Shown here: positions 51,236 through 60,288 of the stretch, in pieces
Layout of the letters: every line of letters begins with the position of its first letter
How positions within the stretch are numbered: the first letter of the stretch is position 1
Assembly (NCBI RefSeq): GCF_015624485.1
Contig: NZ_CP061378.1
Span: forward strand, 744,001 to 808,000
DNA from: Bradyrhizobium genosp. L
GTDB lineage: Bacteria; Pseudomonadota; Alphaproteobacteria; Rhizobiales; Xanthobacteraceae
Length of the DNA: 64,000 nt
Direction: 5' to 3'
The notes under the pieces: model-generated
Seen by the model: the letters and a program-made list of their open reading frames with translations, nothing else
What the model was told of the DNA's origin: nothing
Database searches by the model: none
Translations under genes and position numbers: made by a program

Positions 51236-52780
51236 ATGGCCGAATCGAAAGTTGAGACCACGAACACCGCAGGCGCCACGCCGCCATCCGGCGAGAGCAC
51301 GAGCAGCCCCAGCGAACTCGCGGTCGCCACCGTCCGTACCGTGCCGATCGAGCAGGCGCTGTCGCGCACCGAGCACGATCTGCTCGGTGAGGACGAGGTG
51401 CCGGCCAACGCGCTATGGGGCATCCACACCAAGCGCGCGGTGGTGAATTTTCCGATCACCGGCGTGCCGGTCGGCCATTTCCCGGAATTCGTCCGCGCGC
51501 TGGCGCTGGTCAAGCAGGCGGCGGCGCGCGCCAACAAGCGGCTCGGCTATCTCTCGCCCGAGAAAGCCGATGCGATCGACGCGGCCTGCACGCAGGTCGC
51601 GACCGACCGGGTCTATGCCGAATCCTTCGTGGTCGATGCGATCCAGGGCGGCGCCGGCACCTCGACCAACATGAATGCGAATGAAGTGATCGCCAATGTC
51701 GCGCTGCGGCTGATGGGCCGCAAGCCGGGCGACTATCACGCGCTGCATCCGAACGACGACGTCAACATGGCGCAGTCCACCAACGACGCCTATCCGACCG
51801 CGCTGCGGCTCGCGGTGATCTTCGCCACCCAGCCTTTGGTGCGCGCGCTGGACGATCTCGCCTATGCCTTCAAGGGCAAGGCGGTCGAGTTCGCCGACGT
51901 CCTGAAGATGGGCCGCACCCAGTTGCAGGATGCGGTGCCGATGACGCTCGGCCAGGAGTTCGATGCTTTCCACGCCACCGTGAAGGAGGACGTCGCCCGG
52001 TTGAACGAGATTTCCGGCCTGTTCCGCGAGGTCAATCTCGGCGCCACCGCCATCGGCACCGGCATCAATGCCGACCCGCGCTATGCCGCGCTCGCGGTCG
52101 AGGAATTGTCGCGCCTGTCGGGCCAGCCGATGATACTGGCCTCCAACCTGATCGAGGCGACCTCGGATCTCGGCGCCTTCGTGCTGTTCTCCGGCGTGTT
52201 GAAGCGCGTCGCGGTCAAGGTGTCGAAGATCTGCAACGATCTGCGGCTGTTGTCGTCGGGGCCGCGCACCGGCATCGGCGAGATCCGTCTGCCGGCGGTG
52301 CAGGCGGGCTCCTCGATCATGCCGGGCAAGGTCAATCCCGTCATCCCCGAGGTGGTCAACCAGGTCGCCTATCTCGTGATCGGCCACGATCTCACGGTGA
52401 CGATGTGCGCCGAGGGCGGCCAGTTGCAGCTCAACGCGTTCGAGCCGACCATCGGCTATTGCGTGCTGAGCTCGCTGCGCATGCTGACCGCGGCGATCGA
52501 TACGCTGACCAAGCGCTGCGTCGACGGCATCGAGGCCGACCGCGAGCGTGCCCGCAGCCTGGTGCAAGGCTCGATCGGCCTGATCACCGCGCTCGCGCCC
52601 ACGCTCGGCTATGAGGCGAGCTCGCGGGTGGCGCGCCGCGCGCTGAAGGAGAACCGCTCGGTTGCCGACATCGTGCTGGAGGAGAAGCTGTTGACCGAGG
52701 CGCAGCTCAACGAGCTGCTCGAGCTCGAAGCCATGACCCGCCCGGCGCGGCGCCAGGGCTCGCCAGTGCCGAAAGGATAG
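51236..52780 (+). CDS. aspA: Aspartate ammonia-lyase (fumarase/aspartase superfamily)
   Basis: 514 residues. The first 45 are a Ser/Thr/Ala-rich extension not found in E. coli AspA. The superfamily regions follow: SFVVDAIQGGAGTSTNMNAN, HPNDDVNMAQSTNDAYPTAL, MGRTQLQDAVPMTLGQEFDA, and the flexible-loop signature AGSSIMPGKVNPVIPEVVNQ with the catalytic Ser. The C-terminal region is also complete. It converts L-aspartate to fumarate and ammonia. Class II fumarase shares most motifs; the wording of the first two motifs fits aspartase better. Confidence 0.87.
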   Translation: MAESKVETTNTAGATPPSGESTSSPSELAVATVRTVPIEQALSRTEHDLLGEDEVPANALWGIHTKRAVVNFPITGVPVGHFPEFVRALALVKQAAARANKRLGYLSPEKADAIDAACTQVATDRVYAESFVVDAIQGGAGTSTNMNANEVIANVALRLMGRKPGDYHALHPNDDVNMAQSTNDAYPTALRLAVIFATQPLVRALDDLAYAFKGKAVEFADVLKMGRTQLQDAVPMTLGQEFDAFHATVKEDVARLNEISGLFREVNLGATAIGTGINADPRYAALAVEELSRLSGQPMILASNLIEATSDLGAFVLFSGVLKRVAVKVSKICNDLRLLSSGPRTGIGEIRLPAVQAGSSIMPGKVNPVIPEVVNQVAYLVIGHDLTVTMCAEGGQLQLNAFEPTIGYCVLSSLRMLTAAIDTLTKRCVDGIEADRERARSLVQGSIGLITALAPTLGYEASSRVARRALKENRSVADIVLEEKLLTEAQLNELLELEAMTRPARRQGSPVPKG

Positions 52781-52897
52781 GGCGTCGCAGGAGATCTCGC
52801 GCAGCGATCTGCCGCCAGAAAGCGACGGTCGCGGAAACGTGCGTTTAATCTGAGGTTGTTCCATGTGAGAATGCGCGCATTGCGCAACGAGGTTTTC

Positions 52898-54370
52898 ATG
52901 GAACATCCGCTTCGCGTCGACGAGTTCGTCCCCGCCGAAGCACCGCCTGCCGCGGCCGGTGCCGAGAGCGTTGCGCCTGCGGCGAAGGCGGCCGCGACGG
53001 CGTTGCCGCCATTGCCGAACCTTGCGGCCAGCGACGTCCAGTTCCTGACACCGTCCGATCCGCACTATGCCGACTTTCTTCCCGCAGCCAACAAGCTCAC
53101 GCAGCTTGCGCCGGCGCTGCGCGCGGTCTGCAAGACCGAACATGCGGTTGCCGTGATGGTGGACTGGGTCCGTGACAACGGCCTGAACTTCGCGACGCGC
53201 TGCGGCGGACACTCCTATGAGGGCTTTTCGCAATCCGCCGATGTCGTCATCGACGTGCGCGGGCTGAAGCAGATCACGGTCGACAAGGCATCGAACGTCG
53301 TCACCGCAGGCTCCGGCGTGTCGCTGTACGAGCTCTATTCGGCGCTGGCGGCGCAGGGGCTCGCGGTGCAGGCCGGCAGCTGCCCGACGGTCGGCATCTC
53401 CGGTCACCTGACCGGCGGCGGCCATGGCCTGCTGGCCCGTTCGCACGGGCTGACTTGCGACGGCCTGCAGCAGGCGACGCTGATCGACGCGCAGGCAAGG
53501 ACGTTGCACGCCAATGCGACGTCGGAGCCGGACCTCTATTGGGCCTGCCGCGGCGGAGGCGGCGGCAGCTTCGGCATCGCCACGGAATTCAAGATCGGCG
53601 TCTTCCCGCTGAACAACGTCCTGGTGTTCGGCGTGACCTGGAAGCTGTCGCAGGCGCATGCCGCGCAATTGTTCGCGGCGTGGCAGAGCTGGGCGCCGAA
53701 CGCGCCGTCCGACATCACCTCGATCATGAAGGTGGGGCCGCTGGGAAACGGCCTGGTCATGTTGCGCTGCATCGGCCAATCGGTCGGCAGCGAGGCCGCG
53801 TTGCGCAGCGAGCTCAAGCATCTGATCTCGCTGCAGACGCCGTCGTCGGCGCTGACGGTGCAGTCGCTGTCGTTCCTCAAGGCAGTGCTGCACTTTGCCG
53901 GGACGCTCAGCTACGAATCGGTCCTGATGAAGGCGAAGTCCGACTACGTGCTGACGCCGCTGGCGGCCAGCGGCATCGCTGCGATGATGGCGGCAGTGGC
54001 GCCGCTTCCATCAGGCGCGATCGCGCTGTTGTGCGACTCCTATGGCGGCAAGATTGCCGACATCGCCCCCGACGCGACCGCGTTTCCGCGTCGCGCCGGC
54101 ACGCAGTTCTGCATCCAGTACTATGCGAGCTGGAGCCGTGCCGCCGACACCGCGACGCATCTGGCGCAGGTCGCGAAGGTCTACGCGGCGATGCGGCCCT
54201 ATATGCCGGGCGCATCCTATGTCAATTACTGCGACCTCGACCTTGCCGATTACGCCACGGCCTATTGGGGCGACAACCTCGCCCGCCTGGTCGCAGTGAA
54301 GCAGCAATACGATCCCGACAATCTGTTCCACCACGCCCAGAGCGTGCCGCTGAGTGTGCCTGCGGTGTGA
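52898..54370 (+). CDS. FAD-linked oxidase with berberine bridge enzyme (BBE) domain
   Basis: 490 residues from ATG 52898 (CGAGG five bases upstream); upstream in-frame starts at 52856 and 52871 lack a better site. PCMH FAD-binding domain: FATRCGGHSYEGFSQSADVV (His for 8-alpha attachment) and GHLTGGGHGLLARSHGLTCD (Cys for 6-S-cysteinyl attachment), so FAD is probably bicovalent. The C-terminal BBE segment contains YVNYCDLDLADYATAYWGDN and LARLVAVKQQYDPDNLFHHA. No Sec signal is evident. The family oxidises alcohols, sugars or amines with O2 as acceptor. It converges on the di-heme cytochrome gene with a seven-base gap. Confidence 0.88.
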   Translation: MEHPLRVDEFVPAEAPPAAAGAESVAPAAKAAATALPPLPNLAASDVQFLTPSDPHYADFLPAANKLTQLAPALRAVCKTEHAVAVMVDWVRDNGLNFATRCGGHSYEGFSQSADVVIDVRGLKQITVDKASNVVTAGSGVSLYELYSALAAQGLAVQAGSCPTVGISGHLTGGGHGLLARSHGLTCDGLQQATLIDAQARTLHANATSEPDLYWACRGGGGGSFGIATEFKIGVFPLNNVLVFGVTWKLSQAHAAQLFAAWQSWAPNAPSDITSIMKVGPLGNGLVMLRCIGQSVGSEAALRSELKHLISLQTPSSALTVQSLSFLKAVLHFAGTLSYESVLMKAKSDYVLTPLAASGIAAMMAAVAPLPSGAIALLCDSYGGKIADIAPDATAFPRRAGTQFCIQYYASWSRAADTATHLAQVAKVYAAMRPYMPGASYVNYCDLDLADYATAYWGDNLARLVAVKQQYDPDNLFHHAQSVPLSVPAV

Positions 54371-54377
54371 GACATGC

Positions 54378-56213
54378 TCACAGCGTCTTGATGAACTCGA
54401 TCAGCGCGCGCCGCTCGTCCGGCTTCAGCTCCGGCCCGATCACGCCTTGGCCCTTCTCGTTGGAGAATTCGTGCCCGGTATTTCGATTGCCTTGCTTGGT
54501 GGTGTCGAGCAGGAAGCCGTTCTTGATGCTGACGTTGGTGACGTAGCCGAGATCCTTGGGATCGTATTCCCGGCTGCCGAGCCAGAACTGCGCCGGCCGT
54601 TCCTTCACGGGTGACAGCAACGCATAGATGCTCGGCACCGAGCCGTTGTGCAGATAGGGCGGCGTCGCCCAGATGCCGTTGAGCGGCCGCACCTTGTAGG
54701 CGAGCTTGGCCTGGATGTCGGGCGGCCGGTAGCCGTTGATCCGGTCGCGATCCGGGGTCGGGGTCTTGTTCTGGTCGTACCAAGAGTTGACGGTGTTCAC
54801 GACCACATCACGCAGCGCGAATCCGAAGCTCTTGTCCTTGATCCCGAGATTGTCTGGTGTCTCGACCGTGCGCGATGCCAGGCCCTCGGCCTGCGCGGCA
54901 TCGGTGCCGATATGGCTGATCGGAATCAGTTCGACGTCGAGCAGCATCTCGCCGGCGCTGTTCTTGGTCCACCGCTTGTCGTCCTGGAACAGCGCAAAGG
55001 CTTCGCCCGGGGGGCGGGCCTTGCTGTCGATCGCCGGGCCATGGCAACCCTGACAGTGGGTCACGTAGAGGTCGCCGCCTTTCTTCGCGAGGTCCATGTT
55101 GATCGGCGGCAGGATGTTGTCCGGCCATTTCGGCGACGCCAGGCCGCCAAAGCCCTTGTCCTTGCTGGGCGCGTCGCCGGCGATCATCCGCTCCATCTCA
55201 TACAGCACGTCGATGCGCGAGCTCGACCTGAACAGGTCCCTGGACGGGTCGAGCAGGTTGAGCTCGGCGGACACGCCGAGCGACTCGCCGGCATTGCGCA
55301 CCATCGGCTGCATGATCGAGCCGTCATACTGTACCCAGCTGAACCACGGCGCGTTCCAGATCCGCGGGAAGTGTACCGGCGCCGAGTGCGAGGCATAGTT
55401 GCTCGGATTGTTGAGGTCGATCGAGAACACCTGGTTGCCGATCCGGTTCAGCGCGTCGAGCCGGGCGTAGCCCTCCTCGACGCTGTTGGCCGCGACCTTG
55501 GTCTCCAGGTTGTTGATATTGGCGTACTGCTTCAGCACCAGGTCGAGCTGCCCGCGCAGCGCCATCTTCTCGTCGAGGCTCGAATCCTTGCCGAGGATCT
55601 CGTCGGCGAAGCGCGAGAAGCGGCCCGGCCAGAACCGGGTCAGCAACAGCGACAGGCCGACGCTCTTCTGGAACTCGAACAGATTGGTGTTGGCCGGCCC
55701 GCCGTCGATCACGATCTCGGTGCCGCGGTAGCTGAAGCTGCCGGTGTGGCAGGCCGCGCAGGTCAGCCCGATTCCGGTCATGTCGCTCTTGTCGTGCGGA
55801 TTGCGCCAGGGGGCTCCGTTCGCATCCAGCATTGCGGTGCCATGCGCGAATCCGATCGGCAGCGGATCGGCCTTGCCGGGAATCACGGTGTCGGGGATGA
55901 AGCCGAAGCGGCCGAGATAGTTGGTGTCGCTGAGCCGTGGCGCGGCGCCGATCAGCGGCCAGATCGTCGGCTGCTCCAGCACCATGAACCATTCTTGGGG
56001 AATGCCGAACGTCCGGGTGCCCTGGTCGGCGTGGTAGAACCAGCGCAGTTGCTCGGCAGAGACCTTCTGGTCCAGCCACACGGTCTTGGCGGGTGGCTGG
56101 TAGTCGACCGCCTTGACGTTGAACCCTTCGGCGAGGAATTTCAGATCATCTTTGAAGTAGGCGAGGCCCGCGACAAGCACCAGTCCAATGAAGATGATCG
56201 TCTTGCGAGGCAT
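54378..56213 (-). CDS. Di-heme cytochrome c of the MauG/CcpA/RoxA-like group
   Basis: 611 residues. A membrane-anchor/signal helix (KTIIFIGLVLVAGLAYF) is followed by a periplasmic protein with two c-type heme sites, CAACH in GIGLTCAACHTGSFSY and CQGCH in VTHCQGCHGPAIDS. The C-terminal phrase LNGIWATPPYLHNGSVPSIY is typical of this family. At over 600 residues it is about twice the size of ordinary CcpA and close to RoxA-type rubber oxygenases. Substrate unknown: peroxidase, dioxygenase or protein-modifying activities are all possible. Confidence 0.88.
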   Translation of the reverse strand: MPRKTIIFIGLVLVAGLAYFKDDLKFLAEGFNVKAVDYQPPAKTVWLDQKVSAEQLRWFYHADQGTRTFGIPQEWFMVLEQPTIWPLIGAAPRLSDTNYLGRFGFIPDTVIPGKADPLPIGFAHGTAMLDANGAPWRNPHDKSDMTGIGLTCAACHTGSFSYRGTEIVIDGGPANTNLFEFQKSVGLSLLLTRFWPGRFSRFADEILGKDSSLDEKMALRGQLDLVLKQYANINNLETKVAANSVEEGYARLDALNRIGNQVFSIDLNNPSNYASHSAPVHFPRIWNAPWFSWVQYDGSIMQPMVRNAGESLGVSAELNLLDPSRDLFRSSSRIDVLYEMERMIAGDAPSKDKGFGGLASPKWPDNILPPINMDLAKKGGDLYVTHCQGCHGPAIDSKARPPGEAFALFQDDKRWTKNSAGEMLLDVELIPISHIGTDAAQAEGLASRTVETPDNLGIKDKSFGFALRDVVVNTVNSWYDQNKTPTPDRDRINGYRPPDIQAKLAYKVRPLNGIWATPPYLHNGSVPSIYALLSPVKERPAQFWLGSREYDPKDLGYVTNVSIKNGFLLDTTKQGNRNTGHEFSNEKGQGVIGPELKPDERRALIEFIKTL

Positions 56214-56458
56214 GCCCGTCCCCCAGATTCGCGGTCACCGCGCGTCATATGGATGAGATGTTAAAAATCGCCAAAACATGTTCGCGCGGAGCGTGTGTCA
56301 CGTTGCACGCCATCCTACAGTAGCGCCTTTCGCTCTAACAGTGAAAATATCGGTCGGCTGTGAAGCAGTTCACTTTCGGCAGCTCGGTCCGCGGCGGCAT
56401 TTGCGCGCATCACGGCCGGACGCTAGAAATAGCCGGCAATTTTTCGCGGGGCAATTGC

Positions 56459-57139
56459 TTGAACGCCGCCGGCGCGCAACCTCTCACCATCACCATCTCG
56501 GACGACCGCGCGGTGTCCGCGCTGCTGCTGCGGCCGGCGCAGCCGCGTGCGGCCTATGCGTTCGCCCACGGCGCCGGCGCCGGCATGACGCATCCGTCGA
56601 TGGCCGCCATCGCGGAAGGGCTCGCGGCGCGCGGCATCGCGACGCTGCGCTATCAGTTTCCCTATATGGAGCAGGGCAGCAAGCGGCCCGATCCGCCCGC
56701 CGTCGCACAGGCCGCGGTGCGCGCGGCCGTGGCCGAGGCCGCACGCCGTTGCGGCGATCTGCCGCTGTTCGCCGGCGGCAAATCCTTCGGCGGCCGCATG
56801 ACCTCGCAGGCGCAGGCCAAGACGCCGCTTGCCGGCGTGCGCGGCCTGGCGTTCCTCGGCTTTCCGCTGCACGCCGCCGGCAAGCCGTCGAACGAGCGGG
56901 CGAGCCATCTCGCCGAGGTCAAGATCCCGATGCTGTTCCTGCAGGGCACTCGCGATGCGCTGGCCGAGTTCGATCTGCTCCAGCCGGTCGTCAAAGGGCT
57001 CGGGGCGCGCGCGACGCTGCATCCGGTGCAGGAGGCCGATCACTCCTTCCACGTGCTCAAGCGCTCCGGCCGCAACGATGCCGAGGTGATGACCGAGCTG
57101 CTGGATGCGTTCGCCGCGTGGGTGACGAAGCATTCGTAG
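56459..57139 (+). CDS. Alpha/beta hydrolase (KANL3/Tex30-like)
   Basis: About 226 residues from a TTG at 56459 (GGGGCAA upstream), which gives the family's usual length; a GTG at 56360 would add a Cys-rich leader without clear homology. Alpha/beta hydrolase features: AYAFAHGAGAGMTHPSM (oxyanion region), LPLFAGGKSFGGRMTSQAQA with the nucleophile-elbow Ser in GGKSFGG, an acid in FLQGTRDALAEFDLL, and His in EADHSFHVLKRSG. A soluble esterase or thioesterase-like enzyme of unknown substrate. Confidence 0.8.
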   Translation: MNAAGAQPLTITISDDRAVSALLLRPAQPRAAYAFAHGAGAGMTHPSMAAIAEGLAARGIATLRYQFPYMEQGSKRPDPPAVAQAAVRAAVAEAARRCGDLPLFAGGKSFGGRMTSQAQAKTPLAGVRGLAFLGFPLHAAGKPSNERASHLAEVKIPMLFLQGTRDALAEFDLLQPVVKGLGARATLHPVQEADHSFHVLKRSGRNDAEVMTELLDAFAAWVTKHS

Positions 57140-57150
57140 CCGCATCCGCG

Positions 57151-57924
57151 CTACGATCCACCATAAATCCGATCGCGCAGCCGGCGCATGCCGGACAGCC
57201 AGCGGTCGCGGTTGGCGGCCTTGCGCTGCATGTAGTCCTGCACCTGCGGATGTGAGAGGATCAGGAAGCGCTCCTCGTCCATCGCCTCGAGCACCATCCG
57301 CGCGACGTCGCCCGGTTGCAGCACGCCGTCGACGCGGGCGGCGCTCGGACCCGGCGTCGTCATGCCGGTCTGCACCGATTGCGGACAGAGCACCGAGATG
57401 CGGATGCCGCGGTCGCCATACTGGATTGCGAGATGCTCGGCGAGCGCAACCGCGGCATTTTTCGTCACCCCGTAAGGCATCGAGTTCAGCGATGCCAGCA
57501 GCCCCGCGGCTGATGCGGTGTTGATGAGATAGCCGGAGCCGCGCGCGAGCATGCCGGGCACCAGCGCGCGCGCCGCGAACACGTGGCTCATCACATGCAC
57601 CCGCCAACTGACGTCCCAGTCGGCATCGGACGCACTCTCCTGTCCCTTGCGCGACAGCCCGGCATTGGAGAAGAACACGTCGACCGGGCCGTATTTGTCC
57701 TCCGCTGCGGCGATCAGCGCCTTGATGTCCTCTTCCAGCCCGACATCTGCGGTCACCGCCAGGCCGTCGATATCGCCGGCAACGCTGGCGAGGCGGTCGC
57801 GCGAGGTCTTGAGGTCGGCAACGACGACGCCGCGCGCGCCGGCCTGTGCATAGGCCCGCGCCACCGCCTCGCCGATTCCGCTGGCGCCGCCGGTGACGAC
57901 GCAGACCTTGTCCTTGACGTGCAT
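57151..57924 (-). CDS. SDR family oxidoreductase
   Basis: 257 residues from ATG 57924; the longer frame to 57987 is not needed. Cofactor motif TGGASGIGEAVARAYAQAGA, Asp in VVVADLK (NAD preference likely), NAG in VFFSNAGLSR, catalytic Tyr-Lys in MPYGVTKNAAVALAEHLA. It lies 37 bases downstream of the ketopantoate-reductase-like gene on the same strand and converges with the hydrolase gene. Confidence 0.88.
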   Translation of the reverse strand: MHVKDKVCVVTGGASGIGEAVARAYAQAGARGVVVADLKTSRDRLASVAGDIDGLAVTADVGLEEDIKALIAAAEDKYGPVDVFFSNAGLSRKGQESASDADWDVSWRVHVMSHVFAARALVPGMLARGSGYLINTASAAGLLASLNSMPYGVTKNAAVALAEHLAIQYGDRGIRISVLCPQSVQTGMTTPGPSAARVDGVLQPGDVARMVLEAMDEERFLILSHPQVQDYMQRKAANRDRWLSGMRRLRDRIYGGS

Positions 57925-57961
57925 GGTTGGATGTCCCTGCTTGTTGTCGTTGCGTGGAGTG

Positions 57962-58936
57962 TCAGCCCTGATCGAGCCCCTTGTCACGCGCCTTCTGGAT
58001 CGCGAGCGCGGCCATCAGATCGAGCATCGGGGTGGCGAGGCCGGCGGCGCGGGCAAAGGCGGCCGGTGCGCGCACCAGCACGTCGATCTCCATGGCGCGG
58101 CCGAGCTCGTAATCCTGCAGGATCGACGGCTTGTGATCCGGCGCCGGCCCGGTGCGGGCGACGCGCTTGACCTCCGGGATGAAGTGCGTCGCAATCGCAT
58201 TGGCCTCGTCGAGCAGCCGCGGGATCACCTCTTGCATCGCAGGATCGTCGCGCAGAGCGCGCGCCGTCAGCCCGGTCAGCAGGCACAGGACCGACATCGA
58301 CATGTTGGTGAGCAGTTTCGACCAGATGGTCTCGCGGATTTCCTTGACGTCGAACGATTCGATCGCCGCTTCGTTCAGCGCGCCGCGCAGCCGCGCGATC
58401 CGCTCGCTGTCGCGGTCGTCGCATTCGCCGATCAAGAGCCGATTGCGCTCCGGCGTGAGGTTCGCCACCACGCCGGGCGCGACCACCTCGTTGGAGGAGA
58501 AGATCACGCCGCCGATGATCCGCTGCTTCGGCACCGCCGTGCGCAGCCGTCCGCCCGGATCGAGGAAGCCGAGATCGGGAATTTTGGGATGAGCCGCCGG
58601 CATGCCGAGATCATACCACCAGGGAATGCCGTTCTGTGCGAACACGATGGCGGTGCCATCATGCAGCAATGGCTTGAGCCCGTCTGCGAGCGCGCCGATG
58701 CCGGTCGCCTTCAGCGTGCTGATGACGACGTCCTGCGGCCCGAGTTCGGCCGGATCGGCCGATGCCTTGATCCGCGCGGTAAAAGCGGTGTCGCCGACCT
58801 TCAGCGTCAGCCCGTTGGCCTTGACCGCGTCGAGATGCGGCCCGCGCATCACGCAGGACACGTCGTGTCCGGCCCGCGCCAGCCGGACCGCGAAATGGCT
58901 GCCGACGGCGCCCGCGCCGAAGATGCAAATGCGCAT
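57962..58936 (-). CDS. 2-dehydropantoate 2-reductase family protein
   Basis: 324 residues. Rossmann motif ICIFGAGAVGSHFAVRLARA, then VVISTLKATGIGALADGLKP, the Asn/Gly segment AIVFAQNGIPWWYDLG and the conserved Lys region IRETIWSKLLTNMSMSVLC. The extra NGIPWWY aromatic pair is typical of the oxidoreductase subgroup found with CoA-catabolic genes rather than of PanE itself. First gene of a two-gene operon with the SDR; a triple 21-bp repeat lies upstream. Confidence 0.87.
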   Translation of the reverse strand: MRICIFGAGAVGSHFAVRLARAGHDVSCVMRGPHLDAVKANGLTLKVGDTAFTARIKASADPAELGPQDVVISTLKATGIGALADGLKPLLHDGTAIVFAQNGIPWWYDLGMPAAHPKIPDLGFLDPGGRLRTAVPKQRIIGGVIFSSNEVVAPGVVANLTPERNRLLIGECDDRDSERIARLRGALNEAAIESFDVKEIRETIWSKLLTNMSMSVLCLLTGLTARALRDDPAMQEVIPRLLDEANAIATHFIPEVKRVARTGPAPDHKPSILQDYELGRAMEIDVLVRAPAAFARAAGLATPMLDLMAALAIQKARDKGLDQG

Positions 58937-58990
58937 GGATGGAACTGTCCCTCGAAGTTACGGCTTCAGTTTCCACAAGCGCGAGGCCGT

Positions 58991-59053
58991 GCGCAACCCG
59001 GTTACGCCACTGCGCAACCCGGTTGCGCCATTGCGCAACCGCTCATGCGCATG
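58991..59053. promoter_or_regulatory. Three tandem 21-bp repeats, each a palindrome-like GCGCAAC site
   Basis: Units at 58991-59011, 59012-59032 and 59033-59053. Unit 2 holds the perfect palindrome GCGCAAC-CCG-GTTGCGC; unit 1 has one mismatch; unit 3 keeps the left arm and a degenerate right arm (TGCGC). The 21-base period (two helical turns) puts all sites on one face of the DNA. They lie between the divergent SDR/reductase operon and the LiuC-like hydratase gene. Confidence 0.75.
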
Positions 59054-59148
59054 GCGCGGGCCGATGCGCTCGAAAGTGATGGAAGGATCCATCTCGTATC
59101 GGCCATAGTGCCGGGCACGAGAGCATGCCGAACGAAGGAGAGACGTCC

Positions 59149-59937
59149 ATGTCCGCCAGCCCAGTCCTGTGGAGCCTCGATGCGCGCGGGGTCGCGACCG
59201 TCACGCTGAACCGGCCGGAGGTCAACAATGCCTATGACGGCGCGCTGATTGCGGGCGTGCTCGCTGCGATCGACGATCTCTCCGGCGAGCCGCTCCGCGT
59301 CGTCGTGCTCAAGGGCAACGGCAAGCATTTCCAGGCCGGCGCCGACCTGAAATGGATCAACAGCGTGCGCCCGAAATCGTTCGAGGAAAACGAAGCGGCA
59401 TCGCGCGCCACCTTCGAGGCGGTGCAGCGCCTCAACACGCTGCCGGTGCCGACGGTCGCGCTGGTGCAGGGCGGCTGCTTCGGCGGCGGCACCGGGGTGA
59501 TCGCGGCCTGCGATGTCGTGATCGCGGCCGACAATGCGCTGTTCTCGATCACCGAGGTGCGCTGGGGCCTGACGGCCGCGATCATCATCCCGCAATTGTG
59601 CGACGCCATCGGCGTCCGCCAGGTGCGCCGCTACGCGCTGACCGGCGAACGTTTCGGCGCCGAAGACGCCCGCCGCATCGGCCTCGCGCATGAAGTGGTG
59701 CCGTTGGCCGAGCTCGAGAGCGCGGGCAGCAAGGTCGTCGAGCAGTTGCTGGCGAACGCCCCCGACGCGCTGACCGAGACGAAACGGCTGGCGATGGAAA
59801 GCTCGTTCGGCGGCATGGCCGCCGACGATGCCGCCTATGCGCGCCTGGTCCATCTGCACTCAGCCAAGCGGCAGACCGCGGAGGCAGCGGAAGGACTAGC
59901 GTCCTTTGCGGAGAAGCGCGCCGGTCGGTGGGCGTAA
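59149..59937 (+). CDS. Enoyl-CoA hydratase family protein, methylglutaconyl-CoA hydratase-like
   Basis: 262 residues from ATG 59149 (AAGGAG eight bases upstream); an earlier ATG at 59125 lacks a site. Crotonase fold: LKGNGKHFQAGADLKWINS and VQGGCFGGGTGVIAACDVVI with Gly at the Glu144 position, then ITEVRWGLTAAIIIPQLCDA with Glu164 kept. The EVRWGL/iiiPqL pattern resembles methylglutaconyl-CoA or isohexenylglutaconyl-CoA hydratases (LiuC, AtuE). It is divergent from an SDR/reductase operon and shares with it the triple repeat. Leucine or terpenoid catabolism is possible but no carboxylase genes are present. Confidence 0.8.
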   Translation: MSASPVLWSLDARGVATVTLNRPEVNNAYDGALIAGVLAAIDDLSGEPLRVVVLKGNGKHFQAGADLKWINSVRPKSFEENEAASRATFEAVQRLNTLPVPTVALVQGGCFGGGTGVIAACDVVIAADNALFSITEVRWGLTAAIIIPQLCDAIGVRQVRRYALTGERFGAEDARRIGLAHEVVPLAELESAGSKVVEQLLANAPDALTETKRLAMESSFGGMAADDAAYARLVHLHSAKRQTAEAAEGLASFAEKRAGRWA

Positions 59938-59962
59938 GCAAGGCGTAGGTTTATTGTGCCGT

Positions 59963-60226
59963 TCAGCAGCCGTTGCAGATGCCGCGGATGCTCCGATAGA
60001 CCTGCTCGTCGTCGCGCCGCATCTGCTGCAACGATTCGATCGTCTTCGATTCGCTTGATCTTGATACTGCCGGTTCGGGCTTGCGCTGGGCGGCGAGCTC
60101 TTCTTCCTGGCGGTGATAGCAGGCTTCGCGCTCCGCTTTGGCGGGAATGAAGCGGCAGGTCTCGATCGCCGCCGCGGGCGTGGCGGCGAGGGCGAAAGCA
60201 AGCGAAGCTGCCGTCAGGAGTTTCAA
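59963..60226 (-). CDS. Small secreted Cys-containing protein
   Basis: 87 residues from a TTG at 60226 with GAAAGGA eight bases upstream; longer frames run antisense to the LysR gene. The leader (MKLLTAASLAFALAATPAAA) is a signal peptide. The mature part is polar and helical: IETCRFIPAKAEREACYHRQ, SKTIESLQQMRRDDEQVYRS, ending GICNGC. Four Cys could give two disulfides. No family recognised. It is convergent with the hydratase gene. Confidence 0.6.
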   Translation of the reverse strand: MKLLTAASLAFALAATPAAAIETCRFIPAKAEREACYHRQEEELAAQRKPEPAVSRSSESKTIESLQQMRRDDEQVYRSIRGICNGC

Positions 60227-60288
60227 GCGGGCGATCCTTTCGCGCCGTTGTCTCAGGTCCGCGCGACAGGGGCAAGACTGGCGTCGGA

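Noticed and set aside
51413..53893. 826-codon minus-strand frame over aspA and the BBE gene
   Set aside because: Spans two clear plus-strand enzymes; composition is typical of an antisense shadow.
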